DNA from: Flavobacteriaceae bacterium
GTDB taxonomy: Bacteria > Bacteroidota > Bacteroidia > Flavobacteriales > Flavobacteriaceae
Direction: 5' to 3'
Assembly: GCA_947451475.1 (NCBI GenBank)
Contig: CANFZC010000014.1
Span: forward strand, 1-47,355
DNA length: 47,355 nucleotides
Shown here piece after piece: positions 24,377-30,960 of the stretch. The first letter of the stretch is position 1; the number at the start of each line of letters is the position of its first letter. A program made the translations under genes and the position numbers. Under the pieces are notes generated by a model. It searched no databases. It was given only the letters and a program-made list of their open reading frames with translations, and was not told the DNA's origin.

Positions 24377-25009
24377 TTATAAAGTAATAAATAGTTCTTC
24401 GTTTGATTTACGCACTTTTGCACCACGTTGAGTAGCGTCTTCTTCGTGACGGTATCCTACAGCGGCTACTAGGGAAGCGTTCAGGTTTAGTTTGTCTAGT
24501 CCTAATATTTCGTTGTACTGTGCAGGAACGAATCCTTCCATAGGGGTAACATCAATTTTTAATTCGGCTGCGGCATTTAATAGATTGCTTAGGGCGATGT
24601 ATGTTTGTTTTGCGGTCCAAATACTTTTTACATCCTCTGGCATTCCGCCTACAGCGCCTTTCATATAGTCACCATACCCTGCTAAAGCCTCTACCGGAAC
24701 GTTTCTAGTTTCTGAAACATTTTTAATGTAACTGTCTACGTCGGCATCAGTCACGGTTGTTTGGTTTGCAAAAACAATAAGGTGTGAAGCATCTACGATT
24801 TGGGTTTGTCCCCATGAGGCAGGTTGCAATTTGGCTCTCAATTCTGTATTCTCTACGATGATTACTTTGTATAATTGTAAACCGAACGAAGAAGCAGACA
24901 AACGAATGGCTTCTTTTAGGGTAGAAAGGTCACTAGCTGATACTTTTTTGGTGGTATCAAATTTTTTGGTGGCATAACGCCATTTGGCATTTTCAATAAA
25001 ATTACTCAT
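24377..25009 (-). CDS. NAD(P)H-dependent nitroreductase-family oxidoreductase
   Basis: This is an FMN-dependent reductase of the nitroreductase fold, 210 aa, probably a homodimer in the cytoplasm. The FMN-contact pattern AKWRYATKKFDTTKK and the SASSFGLQLYKVIIV region are present, as is MEGFVPAQYNEILGLD near the C-terminus. The end RGAKVRKSNEELF is typical of the NfsB-like group. Likely substrates are quinones or nitroaromatics. It lies between marR and yceI (9 and 26 bases apart), so it probably belongs to a regulon induced by redox-active compounds. Confidence 0.9.
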   Translation of the reverse strand: MSNFIENAKWRYATKKFDTTKKVSASDLSTLKEAIRLSASSFGLQLYKVIIVENTELRAKLQPASWGQTQIVDASHLIVFANQTTVTDADVDSYIKNVSETRNVPVEALAGYGDYMKGAVGGMPEDVKSIWTAKQTYIALSNLLNAAAELKIDVTPMEGFVPAQYNEILGLDKLNLNASLVAAVGYRHEEDATQRGAKVRKSNEELFITL

Positions 25010-25018
25010 AGCTTTTTT

Positions 25019-25480
25019 TTAAGGGATTATTGTTCTGTATTTTTCTAATAAAGAGTTTAATAGTTGTAATTCTTCTGGGTTGAGGTTGGCTGCAAAAAGT
25101 TGTTCGTGCTCGTTTACTTTTGGGTCTAATTCTTCTAAAACGTTCAATCCTTTTTGGGTAATTAACACTTCAATTTTTCTGCGGTTCTCTGGGCAGACTT
25201 CGCGGGTAACAAAGTCTTTTAATAGCAGCTTGTCGATTAATCGGGTAGTGTTGCTGCTTTTGGATAGCATGCGCTCTTGAATGATGCACATATTGGCCGG
25301 ATTGCCTTTTTGTCCTCTCAGGATGCGCAACACATTGTATTGTTCACCGGATAGGTCATAGGGTTTTAATAGTTCTACAAATTTGTCATGGATTACGTTT
25401 TGCGTATACATAATGCTGAGGATGACTTTTTTGGCATCACCCATAATTACATTAGATTTTATGACTTCTTCTATCTTCAT
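25019..25480 (-). CDS. MarR-family transcriptional regulator
   Basis: This is a winged-helix repressor of 153 aa when started at the ATG at 25480 (MKIEEVIKS). A longer frame reaching back to 25546 would run through the promoter and both operators, so I reject it. The winged-helix core includes LSGEQYNVLRILRGQKGNPANMCIIQERML and SNTTRLIDKLLLKDFVTREVCPENRRK. Two palindromes overlap the promoter directly upstream, so the protein probably represses itself and the two genes that follow. A lone Cys in the wing region could be redox-sensing; this is a guess. Confidence 0.9.
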   Translation of the reverse strand: MKIEEVIKSNVIMGDAKKVILSIMYTQNVIHDKFVELLKPYDLSGEQYNVLRILRGQKGNPANMCIIQERMLSKSSNTTRLIDKLLLKDFVTREVCPENRRKIEVLITQKGLNVLEELDPKVNEHEQLFAANLNPEELQLLNSLLEKYRTIIP

Positions 25481-25495
25481 TATTACCACTACAAT

Positions 25496-25511
25496 ATTTG
25501 TAGGTACAAAT
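25496..25511. promoter_or_regulatory. MarR operator, site 1
   Basis: ATTTGTAGGTACAAAT is a near-perfect palindrome (7 of 8 pairs). On the minus strand it contains most of the -7 box TACATTTG (25507-25514). Confidence 0.6.
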
Positions 25512-25539
25512 GTAGAGCTTTTTATATTTGTATATACAA
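25507..25539 (-). promoter_or_regulatory. marR promoter, -33 TTG and -7 TACATTTG
   Basis: On the minus strand TTG (25539-25537) lies 22 bases upstream of TACATTTG (25514-25507), within the 17-23 base spacing of the Bacteroidota promoter. The start site falls near 25500, giving a leader of about 20 bases to the ATG at 25480. Both elements lie inside operator sites. Confidence 0.65.
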
Positions 25540-25541
25540 AT
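25526..25541. promoter_or_regulatory. MarR operator, site 2 (perfect palindrome)
   Basis: ATTTGTATATACAAAT is a perfect 16-base palindrome and carries the -33 TTG of the minus-strand promoter. Its centre is 30 bases from that of site 1, close to three helical turns. Confidence 0.65.
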
Positions 25542-25650
25542 GTCATGTTATTTTTTTGTTAAAATAATTAGACGGCAGGGTTAACAGAGACTTGTGATAA
25601 AAAAACATAGGTATGGACTAGTTTCTCTTTTATCCTATGGTCAAAAGAAA

Positions 25651-25658
25651 TATCTTTG
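25651..25658 (+). promoter_or_regulatory. Promoter -7 box of the rhodanese gene
   Basis: TATCTTTG matches TAnnTTTG and sits 20 bases before the ATG. No TTG at the normal -33 distance was seen. Confidence 0.5.
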
Positions 25659-25678
25659 TTTTTTTAATTTAGGATACT

Positions 25679-25993
25679 ATGAATTTAGCACAACAAGACT
25701 GGGTAGACCAATTGAACGCTGATGCTAACGCGGTAATTTTAGACGTTAGAACAGCAGAGGAATGTAACGAAGGTATTATTCCCAATGCTATTATTATTGA
25801 TATATATAAAGGGCAAGGGTTTATTTATGAAGTAGATGCTCTGGATAAAACCAAAAACTATTATGTGTATTGCAAAGCGGGTGGAAGAAGTGCCCAAGCC
25901 TGTGCGGTGATGAACCAATTGGGTTTTGAAAATACCTTCAACTTAGAAGGAGGTTTTATGAATTGGCAGGGTGAAGTTGCTTTTCCGGAATAA
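25679..25993 (+). CDS. Single-domain rhodanese
   Basis: This is a small cytoplasmic sulfurtransferase, 104 aa, one rhodanese domain and nothing else. The active loop has the nucleophile Cys65 in CKAGGRS, and the domain has the usual VILDVRTAEE start and NLEGGFMNWQ end. It probably carries persulfide sulfur for thiosulfate detoxification, thiolation or related sulfur relay; the partner is not visible. It is divergent from the marR operon and precedes the dipeptidase gene by 67 bases. Confidence 0.92.
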   Translation: MNLAQQDWVDQLNADANAVILDVRTAEECNEGIIPNAIIIDIYKGQGFIYEVDALDKTKNYYVYCKAGGRSAQACAVMNQLGFENTFNLEGGFMNWQGEVAFPE

Positions 25994-26060
25994 ACCAAAT
26001 GTTTGCTACTTCGTTTCGTAGCCGAGCAGATTTTACCTTACCCATGAATCCCAAGGCTTT

Positions 26061-26720
26061 ATGAAGAAATCAATTTTAGTATTTATCCTCTGTGGGCTGT
26101 TCTCTTGCAAATCGGGTTATCTTGATTCGAAGCAATCTCCTGTGGTTATTGACATTGCTCAGGAAAAGGACGATAATGCCTTTGTGAATTTGAAGAATTA
26201 TAGTAGCAGTTTTGTGTATGACATGAAGTATGCTACTCCTGATAATTTTCTTAAGGAGTCGGTTTACCCTTGTCAGGAGTGTTTCTTGCGGGTGAAAACT
26301 ATTAAGTCTTTATTGGAAGCTAATGCTGCATTTTTAGCGAAAGGGTACCGCATTAAGCTCTATGATTGCTACCGACCAAAAGCCATACAGAAAAAGATGT
26401 GGAAGATAGTACCCGACGCTAATTTTGTCGCCAATCCCAAAAAAGGATCCATCCATAATAAGGGAGGTGCCGTTGACATTACGCTAGTAGACTCGTTGGG
26501 GGTAGAATTGGATATGGGGACTACTTTTGATTATTTTGGTGCGGAAGCCAGTCATAACTACCAAAATCTATCGGAACAAGTGTTGGCCAATCGAAAATTG
26601 TTAAAAGAGATCATGCTTGAGCATCATTTTAAATCGTTTGACTCCGAGTGGTGGCACTACAATTTGGTGAACAGTGGTACCGACAAAGTCTCTAATTTAA
26701 AGTGGAAGTGTGTTCCTTAG
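26061..26720 (+). CDS. ddpX: D-alanyl-D-alanine dipeptidase lipoprotein (DdpX/VanX-like)
   Basis: This is a zinc dipeptidase that splits D-Ala-D-Ala, likely in peptidoglycan turnover. It is 219 aa. The N-terminus carries a lipobox (LFSC, Cys16), so it is a lipoprotein in the periplasm and not a cytoplasmic enzyme. The zinc ligands follow the family pattern SxHxxGxAxD (GSIHNKGGAVDIT) and ExxH (SEWWHYN). The catalytic Arg fits YDCYRPKAIQ. Its stop overlaps the convergent gene by four bases. VanX-type drug resistance is not implied, as no vanH or vanA genes are here. Confidence 0.9.
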   Translation: MKKSILVFILCGLFSCKSGYLDSKQSPVVIDIAQEKDDNAFVNLKNYSSSFVYDMKYATPDNFLKESVYPCQECFLRVKTIKSLLEANAAFLAKGYRIKLYDCYRPKAIQKKMWKIVPDANFVANPKKGSIHNKGGAVDITLVDSLGVELDMGTTFDYFGAEASHNYQNLSEQVLANRKLLKEIMLEHHFKSFDSEWWHYNLVNSGTDKVSNLKWKCVP

Positions 26721-27286
26721 TTTTCGATGCACTTAAGATAGTCCATGAAATACTTTTCGGGTTCGTATTGTACTTTGTCTAGTTCAGAAATAAACTCCGT
26801 TTTAAAAGGATAATCCGCGGTTTCTCCGGCAAACTTTACTTTCATATAAGTAACAGGAGACGTTTTTAGATCTTCATAATTTTCTTTGATGAATAGAAAG
26901 GTGCCGCTGATGATGCGGTTGTTACCATTTTTATCGTCTCTTACTAAGGTGCCACATGTATCGCTGCCATTGTATCGTAAGGTTACAATTTTACCATTAT
27001 TGAGCTGTAGGTAAATTTTGGAATTGGCGTCAAAACAATTGGCGCTAATAAAATCGGCACTACGCGTTAGAAATTGCACTTCTACAGCCAAAACCCCATT
27101 GGTATTGGATAAGGTAAAAAATATATTGGTTGAATTACCGGCAAAACTGCGTTCGAATATCATTTTTTGCTTGGTGGCTTTATAAGAACCCAAACTATCT
27201 TTTACGTCCGAGTCAATTTCACAAGGTTTTTGAGCAAATGCAATTATAGTAAAGCATAATGATAGCGCTAACAGCAGTTTTTTCAT
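26717..27286 (-). CDS. Secreted protein of unknown function
   Basis: I do not recognise this family. The protein is 189 aa with a clear signal peptide (MKKLLLALSLCFTIIAFAQ). The mature region looks beta-rich, with several cysteines (CEID, NCFDA, DTCGTL and a last Cys in YLKCIEN) that could form disulfides. It starts 3 bases after the PG_1098-type methyltransferase, as the last gene in that cluster, and overlaps the dipeptidase gene at its end by four bases. The position suggests co-transcription; nothing indicates a function. Confidence 0.75.
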   Translation of the reverse strand: MKKLLLALSLCFTIIAFAQKPCEIDSDVKDSLGSYKATKQKMIFERSFAGNSTNIFFTLSNTNGVLAVEVQFLTRSADFISANCFDANSKIYLQLNNGKIVTLRYNGSDTCGTLVRDDKNGNNRIISGTFLFIKENYEDLKTSPVTYMKVKFAGETADYPFKTEFISELDKVQYEPEKYFMDYLKCIEN

Positions 27287-27289
27287 GGT

Positions 27290-28471
27290 TTAATTAATTT
27301 TGGTGCAAAGTAAAACTATTTTCTCGTTAGTCACAGCAGTCGTAAAGAAACAATACCAATCGCCTCCTTCTTTTATTTTCCATTTTTTGCGTAGGGTCTC
27401 CACTGTATCGGGGAAATTTCGCGTGGTGACATTAGCTTTCTTCCCTTCCAAAAAGGATTTCATTTCCTTTTTATTGTAATCTACCACCCGATCTATTTTA
27501 AATACCCTACCTGGAAAATCTAGTAACGTATCAGCCGTGTATAAATGGGAGTAGGGATGCAACTTAGCTAAACCAAAAGCCACTGCTACTTCATCAAAGC
27601 CTCCTGATTTCATGATGGCCGCATTTGGTTCGAAGAGGTATTGTTGGGGTTCAGCATAAACCACTGCTTCTTTTTGATTGTGCTGCACAAAAGAAAAGGT
27701 TTCTTGGTAGTCTTTTTTAAGATTGCAGGTATGCAGGCTTAGAGGTCCTTGGTACTTTTTTTCAAGCACCCAAAGCAGTTCTTTAACTTCGTTATCAACG
27801 GCTACTATGTGTATGGCTTTTACGTTTTTTAATTCGGCTAGCCCTGCGGTGAGGTCTAAGATGGGGGCTGTTTTTACCAGTATATTGCCGGTGAATTCAA
27901 AGTAGAACTCCAGTAGGCCGGGTACATTTGGCAGGCAGTCTTGGAGCATAAATACCTTGCCTTTGCTATCGCTTCTTCGGGATGGGTCGAGGTAGATCCA
28001 ATCAAAAGAACGGTTTAGGTTTTTTAGGATCTCGGTACTGTCTCCTTGAATGCAAGTTAGGTTAGCGAGTTGGAACTGGACATTATTATGCTGGACGATG
28101 GCTGAAAGTTCGCTATTGATTTCGCAATGCGTTACCTTCTTTATTTGTTTGGCAAAGTAAAAATCATCTACGCCGAAGCCCCCTGTTAAATCGATTAGAG
28201 ATTCCCCTGCTACTAGTTGTGCTTTGTACCTAGCTGTTTTTTCGGAGGAGGTTTGCTCCACCGATACTTTGCTCGGGTATAGAATATTGGCTGTGTTGAA
28301 CCAGTTTGGTAATTTGTTTTTGGCTTTTTGTTTGGCCGAAATTTGGTTGAGTATTGCTACCCATTCAACTTGAGGGAACGGGTTTTTTTGAAAAGCCAAT
28401 TTGGCCACCTCTTCGCCAAGAGAAGCGTTTATAAATTGTTGGATTTCACTATGGAGCAGTAAGGAATTCAA
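27290..28471 (-). CDS. PG_1098-type class I SAM methyltransferase with THUMP-like end
   Basis: This is a predicted SAM-dependent methyltransferase, 393 aa, of the family named for PG_1098 of Porphyromonas. The N-terminal part (about 1-95) is the ferredoxin-like segment of the family. The methyltransferase core includes LIDLTGGFGVDDFYFA (SAM motif I) and FDWIYLDPSRRSDSKGKVF (the motif IV-like D-P-S-R). The last part is a THUMP-like region, as I remember it, which would suggest RNA binding. It begins with TTG at 28471, five bases after the DUF4159 gene, and no earlier ATG is available. The likely target is an RNA base; no experimental target is known to me. Confidence 0.8.
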   Translation of the reverse strand: MNSLLLHSEIQQFINASLGEEVAKLAFQKNPFPQVEWVAILNQISAKQKAKNKLPNWFNTANILYPSKVSVEQTSSEKTARYKAQLVAGESLIDLTGGFGVDDFYFAKQIKKVTHCEINSELSAIVQHNNVQFQLANLTCIQGDSTEILKNLNRSFDWIYLDPSRRSDSKGKVFMLQDCLPNVPGLLEFYFEFTGNILVKTAPILDLTAGLAELKNVKAIHIVAVDNEVKELLWVLEKKYQGPLSLHTCNLKKDYQETFSFVQHNQKEAVVYAEPQQYLFEPNAAIMKSGGFDEVAVAFGLAKLHPYSHLYTADTLLDFPGRVFKIDRVVDYNKKEMKSFLEGKKANVTTRNFPDTVETLRKKWKIKEGGDWYCFFTTAVTNEKIVLLCTKIN

Positions 28472-28476
28472 AGACC

Positions 28477-29115
28477 TTAATTCTTGAAGATATAATTCAA
28501 AATATTGGCACCCATTTTAAGGGCTTTTTCGCGTACCTCTTTTGGGTCGTTGTGCACTTCGGGGTCTTCCCATCCGTCGCCTAAATCACATTCAAAGGTG
28601 TAGAGTAACACTAGGCGGTTTTCGATAAATACTCCAAAGGCTTGTGGGCGTTTTCCATCGTGTTCGTGGATTTTGGGAAGGCCGCTGGCAAATACATTTG
28701 GTTTTTGAAAGATGGGGTGATTGGCAGGGATTTCTACCAAATCATTATTGGGGAAAATTCTTTTTATTTCTCTGCGAATGTATTGGTCCATTCCGTAATT
28801 GTCGTCGGCATGCAGAAAGCCACCCGATAGTAGATAGTTTCTTAAATTGACAATTTCGGCATCGCTGAAGACCACATTACCGTGTCCCGTCATGTGCACA
28901 AAGGGATAGGAAAACAGTTCGGGGCTTCCGGGCTCTACCGTGGCAGGTTTGGCTTTGATATTCGTATTTATCGTTTGATTTGCGTATTTAATTAAATTGG
29001 GCAACGAGGTAGGGTTGGCATACCAATCGCCACCACCATTGTATTTCAATAAGGCAATTTCTTGGGAAAAGGCTAGTGAAGAAGTGAGTAAAAGCAGTAA
29101 TAGAATTTTTTTCAT
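28477..29115 (-). CDS. Secreted DUF4159-domain protein
   Basis: This is an exported protein of unknown role, 212 aa from the ATG at 29115, which makes a clean signal peptide (KKILLLLLLTSSLAFSQ). The domain shows VHMTGHGNVVFSDAEIVNLRNYLLSGGFLHADDNYGMD and IHEHDGKRPQAFGVFIENRLVLLYTFECDLGDGWEDPEV, which suggests a flavodoxin/GATase-like fold with a conserved HADD and a late Asp-Gly-Trp. Earlier ATG or GTG starts would overlap rsmE and spoil the signal peptide. It is embedded among RNA-modification genes though it is exported, so the linkage is operonic and perhaps not functional. Confidence 0.8.
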   Translation of the reverse strand: MKKILLLLLLTSSLAFSQEIALLKYNGGGDWYANPTSLPNLIKYANQTINTNIKAKPATVEPGSPELFSYPFVHMTGHGNVVFSDAEIVNLRNYLLSGGFLHADDNYGMDQYIRREIKRIFPNNDLVEIPANHPIFQKPNVFASGLPKIHEHDGKRPQAFGVFIENRLVLLYTFECDLGDGWEDPEVHNDPKEVREKALKMGANILNYIFKN

Positions 29116-29128
29116 ACGATAGTAATTG

Positions 29129-29836
29129 TTATGCTTCATTCTTGAAAACGACACTGTGACAGGCCACTACTGCAGCCGTTTCTGTGCGTAATCTAGTGGC
29201 TCCCAAAGATACAGGAATAAAATGATGCTCAAGAGCTAATTGAATTTCTTTAACAGAAAAATCCCCTTCAGGGCCTATTAAAATGAGCACATCTTGACTT
29301 GCTTGCAGTTCATTTTTCAAGGATCGTTTATCGGTTTCTTCGCAATGTGCAATAAACAGTTGGCCCGTTTTTTGGGTTTTGATAAACTCTTTGAAGGCTA
29401 CGGGTTCGTTTAGTATGGGTAAATAATAGTGCAAGGATTGCTTCATAGCACTTTCTACTATTTTTTGAAAGCGGTCTGTTTTGATCACTTTACGCTCTGA
29501 ATGTTCGCAAATTATTGGAGTGATTTCATGGATTCCGATCTCGGTTGCTTTTTCTAGAAACCATTCGTAGCGCTCATTCATTTTGGTAGGAGCTACGGCT
29601 AGATGAAGGCGGTAGGGTGAAGGTTCCTGTTTTTCAAAAGAGTTGATTTTTACAGTACACTTGTTGTCTGAAGCAATGGTTATTTCGGTATAAAAAAGGA
29701 AACCCTTTCCGTTGGTTACGTGCAAAATATCGCCTTCTTTTTTGCGTAATACCTTGATGATGTGCTTGCTTTCTTCTTTGTCAAACACAAAGGTTTTTGC
29801 TTCTTCCGTTATAGTAGGGTTGTAGAATAATTGCAT
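29129..29836 (-). CDS. rsmE: 16S rRNA (uracil-1498-N3)-methyltransferase RsmE
   Basis: This enzyme methylates N3 of U1498 in 16S rRNA using SAM. It is 235 aa with an N-terminal PUA-like domain (residues 1-70) and a C-terminal SPOUT knot. The knot motif LILIGPEGDFSVKEIQLA and the end SLGATRLRTETAAVVA fit RsmE. The start is ATG at 29836, one base after the tsaD stop; 13 further codons upstream would overlap tsaD and are rejected. It is the second gene of the tsaD cluster. Confidence 0.95.
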   Translation of the reverse strand: MQLFYNPTITEEAKTFVFDKEESKHIIKVLRKKEGDILHVTNGKGFLFYTEITIASDNKCTVKINSFEKQEPSPYRLHLAVAPTKMNERYEWFLEKATEIGIHEITPIICEHSERKVIKTDRFQKIVESAMKQSLHYYLPILNEPVAFKEFIKTQKTGQLFIAHCEETDKRSLKNELQASQDVLILIGPEGDFSVKEIQLALEHHFIPVSLGATRLRTETAAVVACHSVVFKNEA

Positions 29837-29837
29837 G

Positions 29838-30860
29838 TTAAAATTCAATTCGGGCTTTAGACGTGGTATGCGCATCAGAGAATTTATCGGCCAAATATTT
29901 TTGGTATCCTACGATGCCAATCATGGCCGCATTATCGGTAGTGTATTCAAATTTAGGGATAAAGGTTTTCCAACCATAGTTACTTTCGGTTCCCTTCAAG
30001 GTACTTCGAATACCTGAATTGGCCGAAACGCCACCGCCTATAGCAATTTGTTTTAGGCCTGTTTGCGCTACTGCCAATTTTAATTTATCCATCAGTATTT
30101 CGATGATGGTATGTTGGACTGAGGCACAAATATCGGCTTTGTTCTCTTCGACAAAATTGGGATTGGCCGCTACATTCTTTTGGACGAAATACAAGATTTG
30201 AGTTTTTAGTCCGGAGAAACTAAAGTCTAGGCCGTCCACTTTAGGTTTGGTGAACGAATATTTTTTGGGATTTCCTTCCTGGGCAAACTGATCGATCAAT
30301 GGGCCGCCAGGATAGGGGAGTCCCAGTATTTTAGCTGTTTTATCGAAAGCTTCACCCACAGCATCATCGGTCGTTTCTCCGATGATTTCCATATGGAAGA
30401 AATCATGCACTTTTACAATTTGGGTATGTCCGCCAGAAATGGTTAGCGCTAAAAATGGGAACGTCGGTTTTTCATAGCCTTCTTCGCTGATAAAGTGCGC
30501 TAAGATGTGCGCATGCATGTGATTAACGGCTACTAAAGGTATTTCTAAAGCCAGGGCTAACGATTTAGCAAAAGAACCCCCTACCAATAAAGAACCCATT
30601 AAGCCAGGGCCTTGTGTAAACGCAATGGCAGAAAGCTGTTCTTTGGTAATGTTTGCTTTTTTTAGGGCTACATCGATGACGGGAACAATGTTTTGTTGGT
30701 GTGCACGGGAAGCCAATTCGGGCACTACGCCACCATATTCTTCATGGATGCTTTGTCTAGCGACCACATTAGAAAGTACAACATCGTTTCGCAAAACAGC
30801 TGCTGCCGTATCGTCACACGAACTTTCGATAGCCAGAATAAAAACTTCTTCAGGATGCAT
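29838..30860 (-). CDS. tsaD: tRNA threonylcarbamoyltransferase TsaD
   Basis: This essential enzyme attaches the threonylcarbamoyl group to A37 of ANN-decoding tRNAs (t6A), in a complex with TsaB and TsaE. It is 340 aa starting at the ATG at 30860. The metal-ligand motif HMHAHILAHF, the N-terminal IESSCDDTAAAVL and the GGVSANSGIR motif are all present. A longer frame to 31049 would pass through the divergent promoter region, so I reject it. A TATATTTG box lies 47-54 bases upstream of the ATG. Confidence 0.97.
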   Translation of the reverse strand: MHPEEVFILAIESSCDDTAAAVLRNDVVLSNVVARQSIHEEYGGVVPELASRAHQQNIVPVIDVALKKANITKEQLSAIAFTQGPGLMGSLLVGGSFAKSLALALEIPLVAVNHMHAHILAHFISEEGYEKPTFPFLALTISGGHTQIVKVHDFFHMEIIGETTDDAVGEAFDKTAKILGLPYPGGPLIDQFAQEGNPKKYSFTKPKVDGLDFSFSGLKTQILYFVQKNVAANPNFVEENKADICASVQHTIIEILMDKLKLAVAQTGLKQIAIGGGVSANSGIRSTLKGTESNYGWKTFIPKFEYTTDNAAMIGIVGYQKYLADKFSDAHTTSKARIEF

Positions 30861-30880
30861 AAAAGGCACGAATTTTGAGT

Positions 30881-30888
30881 TATATTTG
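30881..30888 (+). promoter_or_regulatory. Promoter -7 box of tamB
   Basis: TATATTTG fits TAnnTTTG on the plus strand and would start transcription near 30895, giving a leader of about 65 bases to the TTG at 30961. It forms a 9-base inverted repeat with the opposing box of tsaD (30907-30914). Confidence 0.5.
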
Positions 30889-30906
30889 ACAGTCTGACAG
30901 AAAGAC

Positions 30907-30914
30907 CAAATATA
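30907..30914 (-). promoter_or_regulatory. Promoter -7 box of tsaD
   Basis: Minus-strand TATATTTG fits TAnnTTTG and would start transcription near 30900, about 40 bases before the tsaD ATG. The spacer to the tamB box is 18 bases. Confidence 0.5.
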
Positions 30915-30960
30915 ATAGATTTTTACAAAGGTAATTTTCTTTCCCAAGTCATAATAATAA

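Noticed and set aside
26044..26062. Upstream ATG before the dipeptidase gene
   Set aside because: It reads six codons and stops, and the ATG at 26061 gives a lipobox signal peptide.
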